Shown: piece after piece, positions 50,758 to 59,682 of the stretch
Position numbering within the stretch: the stretch's first letter is position 1
Layout: each line of letters opens with the position of its first letter
NCBI RefSeq assembly: GCF_014648655.1
Contig: NZ_BMRN01000017.1
Coordinates: forward strand, 91,646-155,645
Length of the DNA stretch: 64,000 bases
Direction: 5' to 3'
Source: Streptomyces atratus
GTDB taxonomy: Bacteria; Actinomycetota; Actinomycetes; Streptomycetales; Streptomycetaceae
Translations under genes and position numbers: made by a program
Notes under the pieces: generated by a model
Seen by the model: the letters and a program-made list of their open reading frames with translations, nothing else
Databases searched by the model: none
What the model was told of the DNA's origin: nothing

Positions 50758-51726
50758 ATGGATACCAAGGCGGTGCGATCGTTCGTCCGCGCGGCCGAGC
50801 TCGGACAGCTGCAACAGGCGGCCGACGAGCTCGGCGTAACGCAACAGGCCGTGTCGAAGCGGATCGCAACCCTCGAGCGCGAACTCGGCGTCCGGTTGTT
50901 CACCCGCACCGCCCGAGGGGTCGAGCTGACACTCGACGGCCAAGCTTTCCTCCCGCACGCCCGGAACATCATCACGGGTGTCGATCGCGCCATCACCGCG
51001 ATCAGACCGGGCTCGCGGGCCCTTCGGATCGACGTTCTCGGCCTGCGATCCGCGCAGGCCGTCGTCCTGCACGACTATTGGCGGTCACATCCCGAAACCG
51101 ACCTCGACGTGGTGACCCTCAGGGTCAACGACCCGCGCGTGGCAGTCACCGCCGTCCAAGCAGGCGATATCGACGCCTCGTTCCGCTCGATCACCGACCC
51201 GGCCACACTGCCGCGCGACGTGCAAATGATCCACGCGTTCGCCTCCCCGCTGGAACTCGTCGTCGGCCCGAGGCACCCGCTCGCCTCCGCACGAACACTG
51301 ACACCATCCCAGCTGCGCCGGCACCGGATCTGGGTGCCGGGTATCGCGCCGCGAAGTGAATGGGCAGAGTTCTACGATCAGCTCGCCACCGACTTCGACC
51401 TCCGCATTGACGCCGCGGGCCCGAACTTCGGCAACGAGGTACTCCTCGACATCCTCGCGGACTCCGCAGACGTGGCAACCCTCGTAGGCTCGCGCGACCG
51501 GTACATCTGGCCGCCGAACTACGACCTACGCCGCATCCCGATCGTGAATCCGACGCTCGCATACCCGCTCTCGCTCATCTTCCCCCGAGCGAATCCACAC
51601 CCAGGACTCCGGGCAATCATCAACCACTTCGGAACCCTGGCACCGCTCCCCGAGACAGTCTGGCTCCCATCCTGGGCAACGACACCACGCCGCAGCGACG
51701 GAAGCATCGAACACACCCGACGCTAA
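50758..51726 (+). CDS. LysR-family transcriptional regulator
   Basis: 322 residues from ATG 50758; a longer in-frame start at 50518 would run over the divergent promoter. HTH 'SFVRAAELGQLQQAADELG' and 'VTQQAVSKRIATLERELGVR', then a LysR effector domain ('LELVVGPRHPLASARTLTPS'). It probably regulated the divergent MFS gene, now broken. Ligand unknown. The stop is directly joined to a Tn3 transposase remnant. Confidence 0.88.
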   Translation: MDTKAVRSFVRAAELGQLQQAADELGVTQQAVSKRIATLERELGVRLFTRTARGVELTLDGQAFLPHARNIITGVDRAITAIRPGSRALRIDVLGLRSAQAVVLHDYWRSHPETDLDVVTLRVNDPRVAVTAVQAGDIDASFRSITDPATLPRDVQMIHAFASPLELVVGPRHPLASARTLTPSQLRRHRIWVPGIAPRSEWAEFYDQLATDFDLRIDAAGPNFGNEVLLDILADSADVATLVGSRDRYIWPPNYDLRRIPIVNPTLAYPLSLIFPRANPHPGLRAIINHFGTLAPLPETVWLPSWATTPRRSDGSIEHTRR

Positions 51727-51928
51727 CGCCAGCGAGACACCTCGCCCAGCTCCGTGCCGAGGGCCACGACATCGAGGACGAGGACGTCGCCCGACTGACG
51801 CCGCTCAAGGACCGGCACATCAACTTCCTGGGCCGCTGCCTGTTCAACATCAAGGCCAGCGGCCCCGGCCAGGGGGCCCCCTCCGCGACCCGGACGCCAC
51901 CAAGAACGTCTTGGGCCGCGAGGACTGA
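51727..51928 (+). mobile_element. Tn3-family transposase, C-terminal remnant
   Basis: Directly after the LysR stop the plus strand reads 'HLAQLRAEGHDIEDEDVARL' and 'TPLKDRHINFLGRCLFNI', then after a frameshift near 51880 'PLRDPDATKNVLGRED' to TGA 51928. 'DEDVARLSPLKH-HIN-LGRY' is the conserved end of Tn3-type TnpA. The catalytic core is absent and no 38-bp terminal repeat was identified. Confidence 0.75.
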
Positions 51929-52017
51929 CAGCAGATGCGCCCGCCCCCGTCGGGCCGTTCATTGTGAACCGGAGGACGCGGCGGCGGGTGTCCGGGATTG
52001 AGGAGAAAGGGAACACC

Positions 52018-52206
52018 ATGGCACGCACGAAAGTCCGGCCTCTGGGCTACTGCTCCCTCTGTACTCGGGCCTGCTGGCAGGACGCGGATGGGGCGGCGTA
52101 CACCGACGCGGTGTCGGAGTACGCCGCCCTGGAGCGGGACGAGCTGCGGACCGCGGTCCTCAAGCTGCTGACCGGTCCTTCTCCGGCTACTTCGGGTCCC
52201 GATTGA
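52018..52206 (+). CDS. Small hypothetical protein with a CxxC pair
   Basis: 62 residues from ATG 52018, preceded by a strong AGGAGAAAGG site. 'RPLGYCSLCTRACWQDADG' suggests a metal or redox Cys cluster, followed by a helix 'EYAALERDELRTAVLKLL'. The 3' end overlaps the stop of the opposite-strand permease remnant. Not recognised. Confidence 0.55.
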   Translation: MARTKVRPLGYCSLCTRACWQDADGAAYTDAVSEYAALERDELRTAVLKLLTGPSPATSGPD

Positions 52207-52640
52207 ACAACGACTTGGACCAGAAGCAGCCGAGCACGGCCGGCCCCAGGCACCAGGCGACGGCGAGCCACCCGTTGTGGCCGATCTCGCTGCCCAGCAG
52301 CAGCCCGCGCAGCGCCTCGATGGCCGGGATGAACGGCTGGTACTCGGCGATCGGCCGGAACCAGCCCGGCATCATGTCGGCCGGGATCAAGGCGCTCGAG
52401 ATGAGCGGCAGGAGGATCAACGGCATTGCACTGTTGCTTGCCACCTCGGCGTTCGGGCTGGACGGGCCATCCCGACCGCGATCCAGGTCAGCGCCAGGGC
52501 GAACAGTGCCAGCAGCCCGAACGCCGCCAGCCCCTCCAGGGCGGTGGCGTCCGTGGGCCTGAAGCCGATAGCCACGGCGACGGCACCCACGAGGACCACG
52601 CTCATCACACACTGCAGCACGCTTCTGACGACGTGCCCGA
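52187..52640 (-). pseudogene. ABC-2 type transporter permease remnant
   Basis: Minus strand: 'QCVMSVVLVGAVAVAIGF' and 'FGLLALFALALTWIAVGMA' in one frame (52640-52470). After a frame shift near 52465 come 'LILLPLISSALIPADMMPGW', 'YQPFIPAIEALRGLLLGSEI' and the end 'CFWSKSLFNRDPK'. This is the C-terminal half of a DrrB-like permease whose ATPase partner and N-terminus are missing. It abuts the methyltransferase fragment head to head at about 52640. Confidence 0.75.
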
Positions 52641-52644
52641 TGTG

Positions 52645-53386
52645 CAGCTCGCCGAGGGCGGGCACCTCGTGCTGCCGCTGGAGATCCACGGCTACACCCG
52701 CTCGATCACCCTCCAGCGGCAGGGAGATGTACTGCGCGCACGGGGCTTCACGCACTGCGGGTTCGTCCGTGACCAGGACGAGCACGCCCGGAACACCCCG
52801 GTCGTCGACCCGTTGGACGGCCGGCTGCAGATCCGCTTCGAAGACGGCCACCCCGTGGCAACCGAGAGACTGGAGGAGGCGCTGCACAGGCCGCGCCACG
52901 AGGTGGCCACGGGCGTGACCGTGGGCAGCGACGTGCGCTTCGGCTCGCTGCAGCTGTTCGCAGCCACGACGCCGCCGTCCTTCTGCCGCCTGGCCGTTGA
53001 CCGCAGCAAGGACACCGGCATCACCCGGATCGCGAAGGGTGCAGACGCGCCGGCGATCCTCGGCAAAGTCTCGCTGGCGTGCCCCACCCACCGCCAGACC
53101 CGGCACGGCGACAACCCTGCCGATCGACTGCGGGAGTTCGCCGTCCGCGCGTTCGGCGACCGGAGGCCGGGGGCCGGTGCTCGCCTCGCGGTTGGCGGCC
53201 ATGGTCCGGGCCTGGGACCGCGATGTGCGAGACGGTGACGACCCGGCCCTGACCGTCCACCCGGCGGGCACCCCCGATCACCGACTGCCCGCCGGGGACG
53301 TCCTGGACAAGAAGCACGCCCGCCTGCTGTTCCAGTGGCCGGGCCGTGACGTCCTGCTCCCGGCCCCTGTTGAGCGGTGCGACTGA
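52645..53386 (+). pseudogene. PCMT/FxLD-type O-methyltransferase, C-terminal part, frameshifted
   Basis: Plus frame 'GGHLVLPLEIHGYTRSITL', 'RGFTHCGFVRDQDEHARNT' and 'GVTVGSDVRFGSLQLFAATT' resembles the C-terminal domain of protein-L-isoaspartate methyltransferase-like enzymes, including those of FxLD lanthipeptide clusters. Near 53170 the frame shifts to 'MVRAWDRDVRDGDDPALTV' and 'AGTPDHRLPAGDVLDKKHA', the normal end of such proteins. The SAM-binding N-terminal domain is gone. Confidence 0.65.
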
Positions 53387-53826
53387 CGACTCCAGTCGAC
53401 ACATAACGGCGACAACTGTCATCAAGATCTCCAACGTCGGACCTGACGGGAGACCGGGGACTGGCGGCCTGACGCAGCGCGACTGATGACCGCGGAGGGT
53501 CACGCCAGAAATAGCGCCTGGGACTCTACGCAGCAAGGCGCCAAAAAAGCCCCTGAGCGCCCCTCTGTCGCATTTTCAAGGGGACGAGGCAGGGGGGATT
53601 GGCTTAGTCGGAGCAAGGGTCGCACAGTGGCACATGGGGGCGTTCTCACCCCTCCAGTAAGGGGCATCTCCGATATCCTGGACAGCGTCCCGGCAGTCAA
53701 CGGCCCCGAGGCCCGTGAGCCTCCGGGGCGCTGTTTGGGCTGCCGTGCCCTGTCTCCGCCAGCTGTCCGGCCGCTCCCGCACCGTGGTGCGGGAGCGCGG
53801 TCTGCCATGCCCGAAAGAGAGCATCT
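53387..53826 (+). promoter_or_regulatory. gyrB upstream region with leader hairpins
   Basis: About 440 bases without a gene. Two hairpins lie close to the gyrB start: an imperfect one near 53702-53731 (GGCCCCGAGGC against GCCTCCGGGGC) and a perfect 11-bp stem CGCTCCCGCAC/GTGCGGGAGCG at 53772-53797 with a 4-base loop, 29 bases before GTG 53827. A possible -10 (TATCCT, 53675-53680) precedes them. The gyrB(R) promoter of a novobiocin producer is known to respond to supercoiling; whether this one does is open. Confidence 0.5.
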
Positions 53827-55860
53827 GTGACCACTTACGACACTCACACCGCCACCGATACCCCCGGATCCCAACAGCCCGGCCATGCGGGGGCGACGTC
53901 GTATGACGCCCACGCGATCACTGTTCTGGACGGCCTGGACGCCGTACGCAAGCGGCCCGGGATGTACATCGGGTCCACGGGAGAGCGGGGGCTCCATCAC
54001 CTGGTGCAGGAGCTCGTGGACAACTCCGTGGACGAGGCACTCGCGGGGGTGGCCGACCGTATCGACGTGACGATCCTGGCCGACGGCGGGGTGCGGGTGG
54101 TCGACAACGGCCGCGGCATCCCGGTGGGGATGCACCCGGTGGAGAAGCGGCCGGCCGTCGAGGTGGTACTGACCGTGCTGCACGCGGGCGGGAAGTTCGG
54201 GGGCGGCGGGTATGCGGTCTCCGGCGGCCTGCACGGTGTGGGTCTGTCGGTGGTCAACGCCCTGTCCACCCGGCTGTCGGCGGAGATCTGGACCGACGGC
54301 CACCGGTGGACGCAGGACTACAAGGACGGCGCTCCCACCGCCCCACTGGCCCGCCACGAGGCCACCTCCCGGACAGGTACCTCGCTGACCTTCTGGGCAG
54401 ACGGCGACATCTTCGAGACCACCGAATACTCCTTCGAGACGCTGGCCAGGCGCTTCCAGGAGATGGCCTTCCTCAACCGCGGGCTCACCCTGACCCTCAC
54501 CGACGAACGGCCCTCCGCGCGCTCGACGGCCAGGGCCGACGAAGCCGACTCGGACCCGGCAGCGAAGACGGTCTCCCACCGCTACGACGGCGGCATCACC
54601 GACTTCGTCGCCTACCTCAATGCCCGCAAGGGCGAACTGGTCCATCCCTCGGTCATCACCATCGCCGCCGAGGACACGGAACGGCTGCTGTCGGCCGAGG
54701 TCGCCCTGCAGTGGAACGGCCAGTACACCGACAGCGTGTACTCCTACGCCAACGCCATCCACACCCATGAGGGCGGCACCCACGAGGAGGGCTTCCGCAC
54801 GGCCCTGACCACCGTGGTCAACCGCTACGCGCGGGAGAAGAAACTGCTGCGGGAAAAGGACGCCAACCTCTCCGGCGAGGACATCCGCGAGGGCCTGACC
54901 GCGATCATCTCGGTCAAGCTCGGCGAGCCGCAGTTCGAGGGCCAGACCAAGACCAAACTCGGCAACACCGAGGCGCGCACCTTCGTGCAGAAGATCGCCC
55001 ACGAGCACCTGACCGACTGGTTCGACCGCAATCCGAACGAGGCCGCGGACATCGTGCGCAAGGCCATCCAGGCGGCCACGGCCCGGGTCGCGGCCCGCAA
55101 GGCGCGCGACCTGACCCGCCGCAAGGGCCTGCTGGAAACGGCGGCGCTGCCGGGCAAGCTGTCCGACTGCCAGTCGAACGACCCGGCGATGTCGGAGATC
55201 TTCATCGTCGAAGGAGACTCCGCCGGCGGTTCGGCGAAATCCGGCCGCAACCCGCAGTACCAGGCGATCCTCCCGATCCGCGGCAAGATCCTCAACGTGG
55301 AGAAGGCCCGGATCGACAAAATTCTGCACAACCAGGAGATCCAGGCGATCATTTCCGCGTTCGGCACGGGCGTGCACGAGGACTTCGATATCGCCAAGCT
55401 CCGTTACCACAAGATCATCTTGATGGCGGACGCCGACGTCGACGGCCAGCACATCAACACCCTGCTGCTGACCTTCCTGTTCCGCTTCATGCGGCCACTG
55501 ATCGAGGAGGGTCACGTCTACCTCTCCCGCCCCCCGCTGTACAAGATCAAGTGGAGCCGGGACCACGTCGAATACGCCTACTCCGACCGCGAACGCAACA
55601 TGCTCCTGGAGCGGGGCCGACAGGACGGTCGCCGGATCAAGGACGACTCCATCCAGCGCTTCAAGGGCCTGGGCGAGATGAACGCCGAGGAACTGCGCGT
55701 CACCACCATGGACCCCGACCATCGCGTCCTCGGCCAGGTCACCCTGGATGACGCGGCCGTCGCCGACGATCTCTTCTCCGTCCTGATGGGCGAGGACGTC
55801 GAAGCCCGCCGCCACTTCATCCAGCGCAACGCCAAGGACGTCCGCTTCCTCGACATCTGA
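53827..55860 (+). CDS. gyrB: DNA gyrase subunit B paralogue (probable aminocoumarin-resistant GyrB)
   Basis: 677 residues from GTG 53827. GHKL ATPase: 'LVDNSVDEALAG', 'VVDNGRGIPVG', 'HAGGKFGGGGYAVSGGLHGVG'. TOPRIM: 'FIVEGDSAGGSAKSGRN', 'ADADVDGQH', and the 'RFKGLGEMNAEEL' core; ends 'QRNAKDVRFLDI' like all Streptomyces GyrB. The N-terminus 'MTTYDTHTATDTPGSQQPGH' closely recalls the novobiocin-resistant GyrB of novobiocin producers, also 677 residues as I remember. Flanks are not dnaN-recF-gyrA, so this is a second copy. With GyrA it supercoils DNA while resisting aminocoumarins; the resistance is inferred from context and similarity, not from a seen mutation. Confidence 0.95.
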   Translation: MTTYDTHTATDTPGSQQPGHAGATSYDAHAITVLDGLDAVRKRPGMYIGSTGERGLHHLVQELVDNSVDEALAGVADRIDVTILADGGVRVVDNGRGIPVGMHPVEKRPAVEVVLTVLHAGGKFGGGGYAVSGGLHGVGLSVVNALSTRLSAEIWTDGHRWTQDYKDGAPTAPLARHEATSRTGTSLTFWADGDIFETTEYSFETLARRFQEMAFLNRGLTLTLTDERPSARSTARADEADSDPAAKTVSHRYDGGITDFVAYLNARKGELVHPSVITIAAEDTERLLSAEVALQWNGQYTDSVYSYANAIHTHEGGTHEEGFRTALTTVVNRYAREKKLLREKDANLSGEDIREGLTAIISVKLGEPQFEGQTKTKLGNTEARTFVQKIAHEHLTDWFDRNPNEAADIVRKAIQAATARVAARKARDLTRRKGLLETAALPGKLSDCQSNDPAMSEIFIVEGDSAGGSAKSGRNPQYQAILPIRGKILNVEKARIDKILHNQEIQAIISAFGTGVHEDFDIAKLRYHKIILMADADVDGQHINTLLLTFLFRFMRPLIEEGHVYLSRPPLYKIKWSRDHVEYAYSDRERNMLLERGRQDGRRIKDDSIQRFKGLGEMNAEELRVTTMDPDHRVLGQVTLDDAAVADDLFSVLMGEDVEARRHFIQRNAKDVRFLDI

Positions 55861-55942
55861 CCCTGGGCGCCGGCCTCCCGCCCCCTCGGGACGCCCGACC
55901 CGAAGCCCCGCCACTACCCTCTGTTGCCCAGGAGAGCACTGC

Positions 55943-58054
55943 GTGAGCACACTCCCCGTCCCGGCCGTCGGCAGCCGTCCTCAGGACGGCTCCGACTACA
56001 CCGCACGGCACCTGATGGTGCTCGAAGGACTCGAAGCCGTACGTAAACGCCCCGGCATGTACATCGGATCCAGCGACAGCCGCGGCCTGATGCACTGCCT
56101 GTGGGAGATCATCGACAACGCCGTCGATGAAGCCCTGGCCGGCGCCTGCGACCACATCGAGGTCATCCTCCACGACGACGGCTCCGTGGAAGTCACCGAC
56201 AACGGCCGCGGCATCCCTGTGGACACCGAACCCCGCACCGGCCTGTCCGGAGTCGAGATCGCCTACACCAAGCTCCACGCCGGCGGAAAATTCGGCGGCG
56301 GCTCCTACGCGGCCTCCGGTGGTCTGCACGGCGTCGGCGCCTCCGTGGTCAACGCTCTGTCCGCCCGGCTGGACGTCGAGGTCGACCGCCACGGCCGCAC
56401 GCACGCCATCAGCTTCCGCCGCGGTACACCCGGCACCTACACCGGCCCCGGACCCGACGCCCCCTTCACCCCTGCCCAGGGCCTGTGCCAGACCACCAAA
56501 ATCCCCAAGTCGCGGACCGGCACGCGCGTGCGCTATTGGGCCGACCGGCAGATCTTCCTGAAGGACGCGAAGCTCTCCCTGGAGAACCTGCACCAGCGCG
56601 CCCGCCAGACGGCCTTCCTGGTGCCCGGACTGACCATCGTCGTCCGGGGCGAGTACGGCCTCGGCGAGGGCGGCAGCAAGGGTGAGGAGTCCTTCCGCTT
56701 CGACGGTGGCATCAGCGAGTTCTGTGAGTACTTGGCCAGCGACAGGCCCGTCTGCGACGTGCTCCGCTTCAGCGGACAGGGCACCTTCAAGGAGACGGTT
56801 CCCGTCCTCGACGAGCACGGCCAGATGACGCCCACGGAGGTCACCCGCGAGCTCGGCGTGGACGTCGCCATGCGCTGGGGCACCGGGTACGACAACACGC
56901 TCAGGTCGTTCGTCAACATCATCGCCACGCCCAAGGGCGGCACCCACGTCGCCGGCTTCGAGCAGGCGGTCGCCAAGACGATGAATGAGGTGCTGCGGGC
57001 CAAGAAGCTGCTCCGTGTCGCCGAGGACGACATCGTCAAGGACGACGCCCTGGAGGGGCTCACGGCGGTCGTGACGGTCCGCCTGGCGGAGCCGCAGTTC
57101 GAGGGGCAGACCAAGGAGGTTCTCGGCACCTCGGCGGCCCGGCGCATCGTGAACAACGTGATCTCCAAGGAACTCAAGGCGTTCCTGACCTCCACCAAGC
57201 GTGACGCGGCCCAGCAGGCCCGGATGGTCCTGGAGAAGGCCGTCGCCGCCGCCAGGACGCGCATCGCCGCCCGTCAGCACAAGGACGCGCAGCGTCGCAA
57301 GACGGCCCTGGAGTCCTCCTCGCTACCCGCCAAGCTGGCCGACTGCCGCAGCGACGACGTCGAGCGCAGCGAGCTGTTCATCGTCGAGGGCGACTCCGCG
57401 CTGGGCACGGCGAAGCTCGCCCGGAACTCCGAGTTCCAGGCGCTGTTGCCGATCCGTGGCAAGATCCTCAACGTCCAGAAGTCGTCCGTGACCGACATGC
57501 TGAAGAACGCCGAGTGCGGCGCGATCATCCAGGTGACAGGGGCCGGTTCCGGGCGGGCCTTCGATCTGGACGCGGCGCGCTACGGCAAGATCATCATGAT
57601 GACCGACGCCGATGTGGACGGCTCCCACATCCGCACCCTGCTCCTGACGCTGTTCCACCGCTACATGCGGCCCATGGTCGAGGCCGGCCGGGTGTTCGCC
57701 GCGGTGCCGCCGCTGCACCGCGTCGAGCTGGTCCAGCCGAAGAAGGGGCAGGTCAAGTACGTCTACACGTACTCGGATCGCGAGCTGCGCGACAAGCTGC
57801 TCGAGTTCCAGAGCAAGAACATCCGGTACAAGGACTCGATCCAGCGGTACAAGGGCCTCGGCGAGATGGACGCCGACCAGCTGGCCGAGACCACCATGGA
57901 CCCCCGCCACCGCACCCTGCGCCGGATCAACCTCTCCGACCTGGAGGCCGCGGAAGGCGTGTTCGACCTGCTGATGGGCAACGACGTCGCACCGCGCAAG
58001 GAGTTCATCGTCGGCTCCGCTGCCACGCTCGACCGGTCCAGGATCGATATCTGA
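55943..58054 (+). CDS. parY: Topoisomerase IV subunit B paralogue (ParY/ParE type)
   Basis: 703 residues from GTG 55943 (AGGAGAG upstream), 82 bases after gyrB. ATPase motifs 'IIDNAVDEALAGACDHIE', 'VTDNGRGIPVDTEP', 'HAGGKFGGGSYAASGGLHGVG'. TOPRIM 'LFIVEGDSALGTAKLARN' and 'DADVDGSH', core 'YKGLGEMDADQLAETTMD'. Clearly ParE-like (Leu replaces the second Gly of GDSAGG) rather than a GyrB. A gyrB(R)-parY(R) tandem is described in clorobiocin and coumermycin producers, where both confer self-resistance. No parC lies beside it, so it would assemble with the chromosomal ParC. Confidence 0.95.
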   Translation: MSTLPVPAVGSRPQDGSDYTARHLMVLEGLEAVRKRPGMYIGSSDSRGLMHCLWEIIDNAVDEALAGACDHIEVILHDDGSVEVTDNGRGIPVDTEPRTGLSGVEIAYTKLHAGGKFGGGSYAASGGLHGVGASVVNALSARLDVEVDRHGRTHAISFRRGTPGTYTGPGPDAPFTPAQGLCQTTKIPKSRTGTRVRYWADRQIFLKDAKLSLENLHQRARQTAFLVPGLTIVVRGEYGLGEGGSKGEESFRFDGGISEFCEYLASDRPVCDVLRFSGQGTFKETVPVLDEHGQMTPTEVTRELGVDVAMRWGTGYDNTLRSFVNIIATPKGGTHVAGFEQAVAKTMNEVLRAKKLLRVAEDDIVKDDALEGLTAVVTVRLAEPQFEGQTKEVLGTSAARRIVNNVISKELKAFLTSTKRDAAQQARMVLEKAVAAARTRIAARQHKDAQRRKTALESSSLPAKLADCRSDDVERSELFIVEGDSALGTAKLARNSEFQALLPIRGKILNVQKSSVTDMLKNAECGAIIQVTGAGSGRAFDLDAARYGKIIMMTDADVDGSHIRTLLLTLFHRYMRPMVEAGRVFAAVPPLHRVELVQPKKGQVKYVYTYSDRELRDKLLEFQSKNIRYKDSIQRYKGLGEMDADQLAETTMDPRHRTLRRINLSDLEAAEGVFDLLMGNDVAPRKEFIVGSAATLDRSRIDI

Positions 58055-58379
58055 GAACTGCGCGACCCACCCAGGCGGCCCCAGACGCGGAAACCTCCGT
58101 GCCTCGCAGCATCTGGTAGGCACGTTTCGGAGCTCGCTCATAGGCCGCCTGTACCAGTGGCTGGACGCGTTCTCGTAGCGTCGACGGCTCGCGGCCGCCG
58201 AGGAGGGTGTCAGCTGCAAGGAGGGGGTCTGCTGCGAGCCGCTGGTCCAAGCGTTCCTGCAAGCCGATCAGGCGGGCTCGCTCCGTCGCGGACAGGTGGC
58301 TTCCGCTGGTCTGAGGGGCCGTGTCCAGCCGGGCCCCGCAGACTTTCCTGCATTTCCCGGCAGCGGGTTCCTCCGGCAT
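58005..58379 (-). CDS. Doubtful hypothetical protein
   Basis: 124 codons on the minus strand, overlapping the last 50 bases of parY. The central part looks protein-like ('SATERARLIGLQERLDQRLA', 'LRERVQPLVQAAYERAPKRA'), while both ends look random. It could be a gene fragment convergent with parY. Not recognised. Confidence 0.3.
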   Translation of the reverse strand: MPEEPAAGKCRKVCGARLDTAPQTSGSHLSATERARLIGLQERLDQRLAADPLLAADTLLGGREPSTLRERVQPLVQAAYERAPKRAYQMLRGTEVSASGAAWVGRAVLRYRSWTGRAWQRSRR

Positions 58380-58924
58380 CGGGTTGCCGCACTACGTCGC
58401 CGCCGGCGCGAGAAGGCCGTGCCTGAGCGCCCCGCCCCGCCCCGCCTCCGGCGCTCGGAGAGCGGCTGCGTGACCGGCGCCCGGTCGCCTCGCGAAGCCA
58501 CCGGTCGTCCGCGACACCCACCGGTCCGAACCGGCGGCGGTCCATGTCCCAGCGGATCAACGTCCTGTAGCCGACCTGCTTCAGACCCAGTGCTACGGCC
58601 TCCTCGGGCCAAGGGGCAGGCCGCCCCCGCGTCCTCGCGTTCACCAAGCTCATCGAGGCCCGGGCCCATGCCCGCGAGAACAACCCCAGGGCCGCCTCCC
58701 GGGCGCTCACGGCTGCCGGCCGGAGCCGACCTTCCGGTGGCCGGGGTCCGCAGGTCGGAGAGCTGACGACTGTGGCGGACCCACTCCACCCCGGGCAGGA
58801 CCCGGGAGTACTCACTGTGGCCTGTGCCGCAGACACCGCGCCGGCATCTGCGGCGCACGACACCAGGACGCCCCGGACCACTGGGCGCCACCCACTCACG
58901 GAGCGGCCGCCCTTCGGCTGCTCG
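58380..58924. other. Intergenic stretch with no supported gene
   Basis: Only Arg/Pro-rich shadow frames on both strands; no motif, no ribosome site, no notable repeat. Confidence 0.45.
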
Positions 58925-59311
58925 TCAGGGCTGCGAACGGCCACCGGGGGAGCTGCCCGACAGGATCACCCTGTGCGGCTCCCCAGTCGTGTTCATGCTG
59001 AACTCCTCCATCAGTAAATGCGCCTCCCATTCCGCCGTCTCACCCGGCAGCCGCCCGTACTCGTACACCCGCGAGACCAGAAGCCCGGCGGTCAGTACGT
59101 CATCGGGGACGCCACGGCTCCACAGGTCGGCCGCCTCCGCGTACACGGCAGCGGTCGGCACCGGCAGCTGTGCCATGGCCAGCAGGAAGCCATACACCTC
59201 GTCGCGCGCCTCGCCGTACGTCAACCCGCCCTTCCCAACTGCCGCTTCGCCGTATCCGGCCTTGCCGGGCGTCGGTGGGTGAAGTCTGATCTGCATCCAG
59301 TTCCAGGGCAT
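58925..59311 (-). CDS. Hypothetical protein
   Basis: 128 residues from ATG 59311. The sequence is protein-like throughout: 'LTYGEARDEVYGFLLAMAQL', 'TAAVYAEAADLWSRGVPDDV', 'LVSRVYEYGRLPGETAEWEA', largely helical with an acidic character; the last 15 residues are low complexity. No signal peptide, Cys or known motif. Alone in its region. Not recognised. Confidence 0.5.
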   Translation of the reverse strand: MPWNWMQIRLHPPTPGKAGYGEAAVGKGGLTYGEARDEVYGFLLAMAQLPVPTAAVYAEAADLWSRGVPDDVLTAGLLVSRVYEYGRLPGETAEWEAHLLMEEFSMNTTGEPHRVILSGSSPGGRSQP

Positions 59312-59419
59312 GCCCGAAGCCTAGAAGCAACCGGCGCGGCGCACGGGCCGATCACCCGAGTGAGTGACAGCCCCATCCACCTGCCTCAGACGCTGTTGGT
59401 CAATTCGGGGCCTCGGTTG

Positions 59420-59462
59420 ACGTCAGTTCCCAAGACCTGGTCGTGGTCTTGGGAACCGACGT
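59420..59462. repeat. 18-bp inverted repeat with one mismatch
   Basis: ACGTCAGTTCCCAAGACC (59420-59437) is mirrored by GGTCTTGGGAACCGACGT (59445-59462) with a 7-base loop. It lies about 110 bases upstream of the start of the opposite-strand hypothetical gene and is not followed by a gene end, so a simple terminator role is unclear. Confidence 0.75.
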
Positions 59463-59682
59463 TGTCGTATGGGGAGTGTGCCGATGTCGATGCGGCCGAG
59501 TGGACCGGGTGGGGTTCCGGCGTCGACAGTGCGGGGGCGCGGGCGGCCTTCCCGAAGGGCAGTCGGGCGAGTGGAAGCTTGCGCAGGCCGCGACGATGTA
59601 GCCCCGGTCGCGAGGTGTCCAGCGGGCTTGACCTTGGCGGTGACAGGGGTGGCCGCCGCTGCCTCGACAGCGGCGGCCTTGG

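Noticed and set aside
53827..55860. A specific resistance substitution at the GyrB residue equivalent to E. coli Arg136
   Set aside because: The site reads HRWTQDY here, but as far as I recall ordinary Streptomyces GyrB also has RWTQDY, so it does not separate resistant from sensitive forms.
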